Below, one piece after another: positions 16,503 through 29,057 of a stretch of DNA of 64,000 nucleotides. The DNA is from Microbacterium jejuense (lineage in GTDB: Bacteria; Actinomycetota; Actinomycetes; Actinomycetales; Microbacteriaceae): assembly GCF_019511665.1 (NCBI RefSeq), contig NZ_JAEUAW010000008.1, positions 122,893 to 186,892 on the forward strand, given 5' to 3'. Below the pieces are notes generated by a model. It saw only the letters and a program-made list of their open reading frames with translations. It made no database searches and was not told the DNA's origin. How positions within the stretch are numbered: position 1 is the first letter of the stretch; the number at the start of each line of letters is the position of its first letter. The position numbers and the translations under genes are program-made.

Positions 16503-16539
16503 GTCGACCTTCTTCGTCGCTGGTCCGTCGGTGCGGGCG

Positions 16540-17730
16540 TCAGGCGCCGAGCAGCTGACGGCCGATGATCACGCGCATGATCTCGTTGGTGCCTTCGAGG
16601 ATCTGGTGCACGCGCAGGTCGCGCACCACCTTCTCGATGCCGTAGTCGTGAAGGTACCCGTACCCGCCGTGCATCTGCAGCGCCTGGTTCGCGACCGCGA
16701 AGCCGGCGTCGGTCGCGAAGCGCTTGGCCATCGCGCACTGCATGGGCGCGTCGGGCGCCTTCGCGTCGAGCGCCCCCGCCGCGTCGCGCACGAGCGCGCG
16801 AGCGGCGCGCAGCTCGGTGGCCATGTCGGCCAGTGCGAACACGACGGCCTGCTTCTCGGCCAGCGGCTCGCCGAAGGTGAAGCGCTCGTGCACATAGGCG
16901 GTGGTGCGGTCGAGCGCCCACTGCGCGCCGCCGAGCGAGCACGCGGCGATGTTGATGCGGCCGCCGTCGAGTGCCGACATCGCGATCTTGAAGCCCTGGC
17001 CGAGCTCGCCCAGGACGCTCGAGGCGGGCACGCGCACCTCGTCGAGGATCACCTGGCGCGTGGGCTGGGCGTTCCAGCCCATCTTGTGCTCGAGGGCGCC
17101 GAACGAGAGCCCGGCCGTGTCGGCCGGCACCAGGAAGGCGGTGATGCCCCGTGCTCCGGCATCCGCGTCGGTGCGCGCCATGACGATGTACACGGCGGCC
17201 TCGCCGCCGCCCGAGATGAACTGCTTGACGCCGGTGAGGACGTACTCGTCGCCCGACCGGATGGCGCTGGTGGCGATGGCCGCGGCGTCCGATCCGGCGC
17301 CCGGTTCGGTGAGGCAGTAGCTTCCGAAGCCCGTCATCGCGGTGAGGGCGGGCAGCCACGTGCGCCGCTGGGTTTCGTCGCCGTAGGTGTCGATCATCCA
17401 CGCGACCATGTTGTGGATCGAGATGTACGCGGCGATCGCGGGGTCGCCCTGCGCCAGCTCTTCGAAGATCGCGGCGGCGTCCGACCGCGACAGGCCGGTG
17501 CCCCCGACGTCCTCGCGGACGTAGATGCCGCCGAGGCCCAGGTCGCCGGCGCGGTGCAGCGTCTCGCGGGGGAAGTACGAGGTCGCGTCCCATTCCAGCG
17601 CGTGCGGTTCGAGCTCGTGCTGCGCGAAGTCGCGCACCGCGTCGAGGATCGCGGCACGCTCCTCTTCCGTGAGGCTCGGGACGGCGGGGGCGGACGTCGT
17701 GTGGCTGGCGGGGGCGATCGTGGTCACCAT
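16540..17730 (-). CDS. Acyl-CoA dehydrogenase, probably isobutyryl-CoA dehydrogenase
   Basis: This 396-residue FAD enzyme would oxidise a short branched acyl-CoA and hand electrons to EtfAB. Family motifs include CLTEPGAGSDAAAI (FAD/substrate loop), VFALADMATELRAAR, QMHGGYGYLHDYGIEK and ILEGTNEIMR, whose Glu (E379) aligns with the catalytic base of MCAD-type enzymes. The adjacent mmsB gene makes isobutyryl-CoA the best substrate guess. AAGGAG precedes ATG 17730. The promoter region carries a TetR-type palindrome at 17811-17828. Confidence 0.9.
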   Translation of the reverse strand: MVTTIAPASHTTSAPAVPSLTEEERAAILDAVRDFAQHELEPHALEWDATSYFPRETLHRAGDLGLGGIYVREDVGGTGLSRSDAAAIFEELAQGDPAIAAYISIHNMVAWMIDTYGDETQRRTWLPALTAMTGFGSYCLTEPGAGSDAAAIATSAIRSGDEYVLTGVKQFISGGGEAAVYIVMARTDADAGARGITAFLVPADTAGLSFGALEHKMGWNAQPTRQVILDEVRVPASSVLGELGQGFKIAMSALDGGRINIAACSLGGAQWALDRTTAYVHERFTFGEPLAEKQAVVFALADMATELRAARALVRDAAGALDAKAPDAPMQCAMAKRFATDAGFAVANQALQMHGGYGYLHDYGIEKVVRDLRVHQILEGTNEIMRVIIGRQLLGA

Positions 17731-17806
17731 TGCTCCTTCTCGATCCGGAATAGCCCTTGTGGGGCATCCTGATCAGCGCGATCGTGCCGACGTTGGCACA
17801 CTGGTG

Positions 17807-17828
17807 ATTTTACATGGACGTCCTTGTA
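17807..17828 (-). promoter_or_regulatory. -10 box TAAAAT with overlapping palindromic operator
   Basis: On the minus strand TAAAAT (17807-17812) matches TATAAT at 5 of 6 positions. Directly upstream, 17811-17828 is a palindrome at 16 of 18 positions around GGACGTCC, with outer TACA/TGTA. The operator would fill the -35/-10 spacer of the acyl-CoA dehydrogenase promoter, as expected for a TetR-type repressor. A second imperfect palindrome (GTGCCGAC/GTTGGCAC) lies at 17784-17799. Confidence 0.5.
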
Positions 17829-17880
17829 TCTGCTCGGAATTCCAGAGATCGGCCGGTGCTCACGGGCACAGGCTCATGCA

Positions 17881-17922
17881 AACGGGCGCATCCCGACGGC
17901 TCAGCCGTGGAATGCGCCCGTT
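17881..17922 (-). terminator. Terminator-like hairpin after YCII gene
   Basis: An AACGGGCGCAT arm pairs with ATGCGCCCGTT, and the stem continues through CGACGGC/GCCGTGG with a small bulge. It starts about 22 nt beyond the stop of the YCII gene on the minus strand. No T-tract is present. Confidence 0.5.
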
Positions 17923-17944
17923 CGAGGGTGCGGGATGCCGGGGC

Positions 17945-18316
17945 TCAGACCTGCGCCGACGCCTCTGCCTGGGCCTCGGCGCCGCTGTCGGGCCACTGCA
18001 TGAACGGTCGCAGCTCCAACTGGCCGTTGCGGGCCATGGGATGCCGCGAGGCGATCTCGATCGCCTCGTCGAGGTCTTCCACCTCGAGGATGTCGAAGCC
18101 GCAGATCACCTCGGCGGTCTCGACGAACGGACCGCGCGTGGTGAGCACCTTGCCGCCGCGCACCTTCACGACCGTCGACTCGGCCTGCGGGGCGAGCACC
18201 TCGCCGATGATGCGCTTGCCGCTGGCGTCGAGCGGGTCGACCCACAGGTCGATGTCGGACTCGTCGACCTCGGTGTCGGGCTCGAGCGAGGTGACGACGA
18301 ACATCATGTACTTCAT
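17945..18316 (-). CDS. YCII-related (DGPF-type) domain protein
   Basis: This 123-residue protein begins MKYMMFVVTSLEP and has the typical GEVLAPQAESTVVKVRGGKVLTTRGPFVETAEVICGFDILEV core, as in YciI-related proteins that often accompany ECF sigma factors. No sigma factor gene is beside it here. The fold is a ferredoxin-like dimer with an unknown reaction, and the His/Asp pair of YciI enzymes is not obvious. The C-terminal 15 residues are Ala/Glu/Gln-rich. The ribosome binding site is GGAAGGATCC. Confidence 0.85.
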   Translation of the reverse strand: MKYMMFVVTSLEPDTEVDESDIDLWVDPLDASGKRIIGEVLAPQAESTVVKVRGGKVLTTRGPFVETAEVICGFDILEVEDLDEAIEIASRHPMARNGQLELRPFMQWPDSGAEAQAEASAQV

Positions 18317-18436
18317 GTCGGATCCTTCCGGTGCGGACGGGCCGGCGCCCGCCTCACTCGGGTCGTCGCGCGGCGCCGCCGGGCATCGACATTTGCTCTC
18401 AAGATTCTCTGATGAGGGATGCTGCGCACCGGCCGG

Positions 18437-18763
18437 TCAGCCGCGCTGCTCGCTGAGTCGCCAGACCTGCGGCAGCACCATGCCCTCGGGCGACGGGCCG
18501 TCGAGCACGAAGTGGTCGACGTGCTGCCCGATGTGCGCCTGCCACGCCGCGTCGGCGGGGTCGTCCTCCAGCGCCCGCATGGCCGCCGCGAAGTCGTCGC
18601 AGTCGACAACGTGGAAGAGGTGCGACCCCGAGCGCCAGATCGTCCAGTCGTGGATGCCGATCCTCGCGAAGCTGGCCGCGAGGTCGTCGGGGATCCGCCG
18701 GTGCTCGCGATCGTAGGAGCTCTCATGACCGTCCTTGACGATCGAGTGCAGCGCGACTCTCAT
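18437..18763 (-). CDS. L-rhamnose mutarotase family protein (DUF718-like)
   Basis: The 108-residue product starts MRVALHSIVKDGHESSYDREH at 18763. It has the family pattern YDREHRRIPDDLAASFARIGIHDWTIWRSGSHLFHVVDCDDF. RhaM-like mutarotases interconvert alpha and beta anomers of L-rhamnose or related 6-deoxy sugars, using His and Tyr residues as seen here. No rhamnose or fucose catabolic genes are in the window, so the sugar is unknown. The upstream and downstream gaps (18317-18436 and 18764-18898) hold nothing further I can support. Confidence 0.82.
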   Translation of the reverse strand: MRVALHSIVKDGHESSYDREHRRIPDDLAASFARIGIHDWTIWRSGSHLFHVVDCDDFAAAMRALEDDPADAAWQAHIGQHVDHFVLDGPSPEGMVLPQVWRLSEQRG

Positions 18764-18886
18764 CCTTGGGCCTCCGCGGGTGTGTGCGAACCGGCTCCAC
18801 GGTAGCCCATGCCGTCGGGCCGGAATCATCCGCAAGGCGGAGGCGCATGAGACCACGGGCGGACGCGCCCCGACCCGCCCGCTCCG

Positions 18887-18892
18887 TAGCGT
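18887..18892 (+). promoter_or_regulatory. -10 box (TAGCGT), leaderless
   Basis: TAGCGT lies 6 nt before the ATG at 18899 with no Shine-Dalgarno sequence, supporting the small gene there. Confidence 0.45.
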
Positions 18893-18898
18893 CGAAGC

Positions 18899-19078
18899 AT
18901 GGTCACCACCACGTCTCCGGTCCGGCTCCCCCGTCATCGCGAGCTGTCGCCGACGGCGGCCGCGCTGCTGACGATCGGCGGCAACATCCTCGTGCTCGCG
19001 ATCATCGGCCTGGCCATCGCGGGCGTGGGCGTCGCCGCCGTCGCGGTGTTCGGCGCACAGCTGCTCGGCTCGCTCTGA
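18899..19078 (+). CDS. Small single-pass membrane protein, 59 residues
   Basis: ATG 18899 opens a 60-codon frame: MVTTTSPVRLPRHRELSPTA, then a long hydrophobic helix rich in Leu, Ile, Val, Ala and Gly (residues about 21-55), ending GAQLLGSL. The basic N-terminus should stay in the cytoplasm. The -10 box 6 nt upstream and the bidirectional hairpin 14 nt downstream frame it as a real transcription unit. I recognise no family. It lies alone between the divergent mutarotase gene and the convergent pullulanase gene. Confidence 0.6.
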   Translation: MVTTTSPVRLPRHRELSPTAAALLTIGGNILVLAIIGLAIAGVGVAAVAVFGAQLLGSL

Positions 19079-19091
19079 CCTGCGCCGGGCA

Positions 19092-19146
19092 CCGCGAGAG
19101 GATACGCTCCCGCCGCAACGGCGTGCGGAGACATATCCTCTCGCGG
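19092..19146. terminator. Bidirectional terminator hairpin
   Basis: A perfect 13-bp stem (CCGCGAGAGGATA / TATCCTCTCGCGG) with a 29-nt loop that can fold further sits between the stop of the small membrane protein (19078) and the convergent pullulanase stop (19153). Confidence 0.65.
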
Positions 19147-19152
19147 GTTCGG

Positions 19153-24927
<5,775 letters not shown>

Positions 24928-24981
24928 CGAGGCTCCTGGATGGGGCGAAGGCACGACGACGTGCCGGTGAGCTGTGCGCCG

Positions 24982-25011
24982 ACAGTAACAGCGGCGAGCG
25001 GCTGATTGCAA
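24982..25011 (-). promoter_or_regulatory. Putative pullulanase promoter
   Basis: On the minus strand, TTGCAA (25006-25011) and TACTGT (24982-24987) are spaced by 18 bp. The -35 box lies within the LacI-type operator at 25007-25020, so binding would block RNA polymerase. Confidence 0.45.
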
Positions 25012-25020
25012 GCGCTTACA
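25007..25020. promoter_or_regulatory. LacI-family operator 1
   Basis: TGCAAGCGCTTACA matches the palindromic LacI/MalR-type consensus TGCAAGCGCTTGCA at 13 of 14 positions. It lies 80 bp upstream of the pullulanase start. Confidence 0.7.
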
Positions 25021-25039
25021 TCGTGAGAACCCTTTCATC

Positions 25040-25070
25040 GAGTGGATGCCGCGGCCGCCGGCATCCACTC
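25040..25070. repeat. GAGTGGATGCC palindrome
   Basis: GAGTGGATGCC and GGCATCCACTC arms with a GC-rich centre lie between the divergent pullulanase and hsdM genes and between the two LacI-type sites. Its place in a divergent promoter region argues against a terminator role. Confidence 0.65.
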
Positions 25071-25082
25071 TTCCGAGGTTCC

Positions 25083-25096
25083 CGCAACCGCTTGCA
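25083..25096. promoter_or_regulatory. LacI-family operator 2
   Basis: CGCAACCGCTTGCA matches the same consensus at 12 of 14 positions. Its centre is 76 bp from site 1, a spacing that would allow looping by a LacI-type tetramer. Confidence 0.55.
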
Positions 25097-25178
25097 GTTG
25101 AGCCGCGGCGCCTCGGCGAGAGGCGTCACCTCGCCGCTGGACTAGCGTGGGAATGTTGCACGCGCGAGGGGAGACGGT

Positions 25179-26774
25179 GTGGTCACGGGTCCGCTGAAGG
25201 GGCAGGTCGACAAGGTCTGGGACGCGTTCTGGTCGGGCGGCATCGCCAACCCGGTCGAGGTGATCGAGCAGATCACGTATCTGCTGTTCATCAAGCGTCT
25301 CGACGAGCTGCACACCAAGGCCGAGAAGCAGGCGGCACGCTTCGGCGACGCGATCGATGACCCGATCTTTCCGGACGGATACGACAGCGACCTCCCGGGC
25401 CGGCGCCCGTACCGCGACCTGCGCTGGAGCGTCTTCACGAACTACGCGCCGGCCGAGATGTTCGAGATCGTGTCGGAACACGTCTTCCCGTGGCTGCGGC
25501 AGCTCGGCACCGAGGGCTCGAGCTATGCGCGCAACATGCGTGACGCGCGCTTCACGATCCCGACGCCGGCGCTCCTGACCAAGGTGGTCGACCTGCTCGC
25601 CGACATTCCCATGGATGATCGCGACACCAAGGGCGACATCTACGAGTACATGCTCATGAAGCTGTCGACCAGCGGCACGAACGGCCAGTTCCGCACCGCG
25701 CGGCACATCATCCAGCTCATGGTCGACATGCAGCAGCCGCGGCCCGACGACCGCATCATCGACCCTGCGGTGGGCACGGCCGGGTTCCTGGTCGCCGCCG
25801 AGGAATACGTGCGCGCGCATCACCCGGAGATCTGGACGGATGCCGCCACACGGGCGCACTTCAACGGACCGATGTTCACCGGGTACGACTCGGATGCGTC
25901 GATGGCCCGCATCGCCAGCATGAACATGCTGCTGCACGGCGTCGAGAACCCGACGATCGAGCGCGCGGATTCGCTGTCGGAGGGGCATCCCGGCCTTGAC
26001 GAGTACACGCTCGTGCTCGCCAATCCCCCCTTCGCCGGGTCACTCGACGACGAGACGGTGTCGAAGGACCTGCAGAAGGTCGTGAAGACCCGCAAGACCG
26101 AGCTGCTCTTCTTGGTCTTGATGATCCGGATGCTGCGCAATGGCGGCCGCGCGGCGGTCATCGTTCCCGAGGGCGTGCTGTTCGGGTCGTCGAACGCGCA
26201 CAAGGCCGTGCGCAAGCTGCTCGTCGACGACCACAAGCTGGACGCGGTGATCAAGCTCCCGTCGGGAACCTTCAAGCCCTACACCGGTGTGTCCACAGCG
26301 ATCCTGCTGTTCACGAAGACGTCGTCGGGCGGCACGGACCACGTGTGGTTCTACGACGTGCGCGCCGACGGCATGACCCTCGACGACAAACGGACGCCCA
26401 TCGAGGCGAACGACCTGCCCGACGTGCTGGCGAGGTGGCGTTCGGTCGTCTCTTCCCCGACCCCGGTCGCTGAGCCTGTCGAAGCGGCCCAGCCCGCCGA
26501 GCCTGTCGAAGCGTCCCAGTCGGTCGCTGAGCTTGTCGAGGTCGCTGAGCTTGTCGAAGCGTCCGAGTACACCCGTCCCCGCACGGCTCAGTCATTCATG
26601 GTTCCGCGTCAAGAGATCGTCGACAACGGCTACGACCTGAGCCTCAACCGGTACAAGGAGATCGAGGTCGAGGAGGTCGAGCACCGTTCACCGCTGGAGA
26701 TCCTCGACGAGCTGGACGCCCTCGAGGTCGAGATCCAGGACGGCCTGAAGCGCCTGCGGGAGATGCTCGCGTGA
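25179..26774 (+). CDS. hsdM: Type I restriction-modification N6-adenine methyltransferase subunit
   Basis: The 531-residue protein has an N-terminal HsdM_N helical domain (FWSGGIANPVEVIEQITYLLFIKRL), SAM motif I DPAVGTAGFLVAA and catalytic motif NPPF at about residue 282. It methylates adenine in the sequence chosen by HsdS and is needed for both modification and restriction. Residues about 429-463 are an insert made of four REP-like repeats read in frame (VAEPVEA, PAEPVEA, VAELVEV, AELVEA), just before the C-terminal coiled coil. The GTG start at 25179 has GAGGGGAGA upstream. The stop overlaps hsdS (GTGA). Confidence 0.95.
   Translation: MVTGPLKGQVDKVWDAFWSGGIANPVEVIEQITYLLFIKRLDELHTKAEKQAARFGDAIDDPIFPDGYDSDLPGRRPYRDLRWSVFTNYAPAEMFEIVSEHVFPWLRQLGTEGSSYARNMRDARFTIPTPALLTKVVDLLADIPMDDRDTKGDIYEYMLMKLSTSGTNGQFRTARHIIQLMVDMQQPRPDDRIIDPAVGTAGFLVAAEEYVRAHHPEIWTDAATRAHFNGPMFTGYDSDASMARIASMNMLLHGVENPTIERADSLSEGHPGLDEYTLVLANPPFAGSLDDETVSKDLQKVVKTRKTELLFLVLMIRMLRNGGRAAVIVPEGVLFGSSNAHKAVRKLLVDDHKLDAVIKLPSGTFKPYTGVSTAILLFTKTSSGGTDHVWFYDVRADGMTLDDKRTPIEANDLPDVLARWRSVVSSPTPVAEPVEAAQPAEPVEASQSVAELVEVAELVEASEYTRPRTAQSFMVPRQEIVDNGYDLSLNRYKEIEVEEVEHRSPLEILDELDALEVEIQDGLKRLREMLA
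26465..26561. repeat. Four in-frame REP-like units (type B) within hsdM
   Basis: The units are at 26465-26486, 26495-26513, 26522-26540 and 26541-26561. The consensus is GGTCGCTGAGCYTGTCGARGCG, with two pyrimidine/purine variants. This word is widely dispersed between genes in actinobacteria. Here it is expressed as a VAEPVEA-type acidic repeat. Confidence 0.75.
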
Positions 26775-27958
26775 CCTGGGAGACAGTGCGCGTCTCCGAC
26801 GCCGCCGAGCAGATTCGAGGGGTTACATATTCGAAGGGCGAAGCTTCAAATACGGCGGCGCCGGACAGAGTCGCGCTCCTAAGAGCCGGCAACATCACCG
26901 ACTCCGGCGTGGATCTGAACGACTTGACATACGTACCCGCCCACCGGGTCGCTGAGCGCCAGCGACTTCGCGTCGGCGACGTGCTCATCGCCGCTTCGAG
27001 CGGCAGTCTGAGCGTCGTGGGAAAGGCGGCCTACATCCACTCCTCACCGAATGCAACGTTTGGTGCGTTCTGCAAGGTCCTGCGTCCCGGCCCCGGCGTC
27101 GATCCCGCGTACTTCGCGCACTACTTCCGCACGGCCGAGTATCGGCGCTACATCTCGTCGGTCGCAGCTGGGGCGAACATCAATAACCTGCGGTCGGAGG
27201 ACCTCGACCGCATCGAGATCCCGCTCCCACCTCTCCCCGAGCAGCGCCGCATCGCGGCGATCCTCGACGAGGCCGAGGACATCCGGGCCCAGACCAGCCG
27301 CATGACGTCGTTGTTCGCTGAGGTGCCTCGGGCCAGATTCCAGGCCTACGACCAGACCGAATGGCGCCCGATGAAGGTCGGTGACGTTGCTGAACTGCAG
27401 GGCGGGCTGACCATCAACGCGCGCCGCGCCTCATTCCCGCTCTCAGTTGGTTATCTGCGCGTCGCCAATGTCTTCCGCGGATCCATCGATCTGGGCGAGG
27501 TGAAAGAACTGGGTGTGACGGATGCAGAACTGGTCCGCACGCAGCTGCGTACAGGAGATGTCCTAGTAGTCGAGGGTCATGGCAACGTCGACGAAGTCGG
27601 TCGCGCGGCACTGGTCGACTCACTCCCGGACGCACCACTCACCCATCAGAATCATCTCTTCCGGCTCCGACCGAAGCTCGACGTCACGACGGGACGGTTC
27701 CTGGAACTCAGCGTCAACGCGCCGGCCGCTCGTGAGCACCTCAGGCGCGTCGCGAACACGACGTCGGGTCTGAACACACTTAATGCCACCAGCGTGCGCA
27801 ATTTGCCTATCCGAATCGCACCGGTCGACGTCCAGCGCGAGATCGACGCCGAGTTCGCAGAGATCATGCTGTCCCTGCAGGCGACGAAACAGAAGGAGTC
27901 TGCGCTCAACGCCCTCTTCGCCTCCCTCCAGCACCGCGCGTTCCGGGGCGAGCTCTGA
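26771..27958 (+). CDS. hsdS: Type I restriction-modification specificity subunit
   Basis: The 395-residue protein has two target-recognition domains (about 1-150 and 200-340) separated by conserved helical spacers: LPPLPEQRRIAAILDEAEDIRAQ in the middle and a C-terminal APVDVQREIDAEF...SLQHRAFRGEL. It picks the bipartite DNA target for HsdM and HsdR. GTG 26771 overlaps the hsdM stop, so translation is coupled. Parts of both recognition domains (26815-26860 and 27410-27560) are clearly poorer in GC than their neighbours, a usual sign of domain exchange. The target sequence cannot be predicted here. Confidence 0.93.
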   Translation: MTWETVRVSDAAEQIRGVTYSKGEASNTAAPDRVALLRAGNITDSGVDLNDLTYVPAHRVAERQRLRVGDVLIAASSGSLSVVGKAAYIHSSPNATFGAFCKVLRPGPGVDPAYFAHYFRTAEYRRYISSVAAGANINNLRSEDLDRIEIPLPPLPEQRRIAAILDEAEDIRAQTSRMTSLFAEVPRARFQAYDQTEWRPMKVGDVAELQGGLTINARRASFPLSVGYLRVANVFRGSIDLGEVKELGVTDAELVRTQLRTGDVLVVEGHGNVDEVGRAALVDSLPDAPLTHQNHLFRLRPKLDVTTGRFLELSVNAPAAREHLRRVANTTSGLNTLNATSVRNLPIRIAPVDVQREIDAEFAEIMLSLQATKQKESALNALFASLQHRAFRGEL

Positions 27959-28027
27959 CTACACCACCTCGGGTGGCGCGTGTGCACCCGCTCCGGGTGG
28001 ACGTGCGAGCAGCACCCCGGCGACGCC

Positions 28028-28057
28028 GGGCGGCCGCCGCCGGTGCGACGGCCGCCC
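28028..28057. terminator. Hairpin between hsdS and the convergent Ltp-like gene
   Basis: GGGCGGCCG / CGGCCGCCC stem with a 12-nt loop lies in the 104-nt gap between convergent stops. It is a candidate bidirectional terminator without a T-tract. Confidence 0.5.
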
Positions 28058-28063
28058 TGGCCC

Positions 28064-28945
28064 TCAGTAGCCGACGGCGGCGAGGCCGAACTGGATCTCG
28101 GCGTCGGTGAAGCCCTCGTAGGCGAGCTGGTCGTACAGACCCTGGCGCGAGAACGAGGAGTACTCGAGGTAGGACGCGGCCGATTCCGCGCACTCCGCGT
28201 TCCAGTCGGCGCCCGCGTTGTCGGCGCCGAAGGTGGCATCTTCGGTGGAGTAGCCCTCGTACTCGAGCTGGCCGATCAGACCCGTGCGCGAGAAACCGGA
28301 ATAGGCGAGGTAAGACCGCGCCTCGTCGATCGCGTTCTGCTGCGCCAGCGTGTACACCGGCTTGGGTGCCTCCGCCGTGATGAATACGGCGGTACCGGCA
28401 TCCGCCTGGCGTCCTTCGCTGATCGTCTGCGTCAGCACGATCCAGTCGTCACCGGTGTCGACCGGCATGTCGATGGTGAATCCGGCGGCCTCGACCGCCG
28501 CGCGCGCCTCCGCGACGGTGTGGCCGACCAGGCCCGGCATCGCCTCGCGGTCATCGACGGGAGCCGCCGCCGGCGGGTCGACCTCGCGCGCCGGTGACGT
28601 CGCGGTCGGCGTGACTTCCGTGCGGGCGGCGTCGTCGCGGCCGACGCTGAGGCTGCCCACGATGACGCTGATCACCAGGAGCACTCCGAAGGCGATGAGC
28701 GCCCACAGCCACCACTTCAGCGGCGGCATACGGAACCCGGTCGAGACCGCGACGGCGCCACCGCCGCCGACCGCGACCGTCTGCTCGGGCGCCCCAGCCC
28801 CGACAGCCACGCCATCGGGCGACGGCACCGCCACGTGTTCGGTCCACTGCGCGCCGTCCCAGTAGCGCTGCCCGCCCGCGTTGTGCGGGTCGGGGTACCA
28901 CCCTGCGGGCGGCAGCTGCGGAGCGGTGTTGTTGTTCTCGGACAT
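28064..28945 (-). CDS. DUF2510 - TM - PASTA-like - Ltp-repeat membrane protein
   Basis: The 293-residue protein has four parts. DUF2510 occupies residues 12-37 (PPAGWYPDPHNAGGQRYWDGAQWT). A membrane segment follows at about 77-100. An external PASTA-like domain covers about 134-193 (PGLVGHTVAEARAAVEAAGF). Two Ltp-type repeats lie at about 198-243 and 248-292, each with A...YL.YS.FSR.GL..QL.YEG. Ltp repeats are known from the surface lipoprotein of phage TP-J34 that blocks DNA injection by related phages. Here the anchor is a helix, not a lipobox. It lies inside the hsd locus on the opposite strand. Ribosome binding site AGAAGG. A general cell-wall role is the alternative. Confidence 0.82.
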   Translation of the reverse strand: MSENNNTAPQLPPAGWYPDPHNAGGQRYWDGAQWTEHVAVPSPDGVAVGAGAPEQTVAVGGGGAVAVSTGFRMPPLKWWLWALIAFGVLLVISVIVGSLSVGRDDAARTEVTPTATSPAREVDPPAAAPVDDREAMPGLVGHTVAEARAAVEAAGFTIDMPVDTGDDWIVLTQTISEGRQADAGTAVFITAEAPKPVYTLAQQNAIDEARSYLAYSGFSRTGLIGQLEYEGYSTEDATFGADNAGADWNAECAESAASYLEYSSFSRQGLYDQLAYEGFTDAEIQFGLAAVGY

Positions 28946-29057
28946 GACAGAACCTTCTGGTCATTCGAGGCGCACACCCCAGGCGTGCGCCACCGGCCGA
29001 TGGCCAGTAGAACAGGACACACCCGACCTCCGACATTGCGCCGGCGACGGCCTCCGC

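Noticed and set aside
26945..26970. Resemblance of hsdS sequence GTCGCTGAGCGCCAGCGAC to the REP-like elements
   Set aside because: The encoded residues (VAERQRLRVGDVL) fit the conserved HsdS pattern before GDVL, so chance codon use explains it better than an inserted element.
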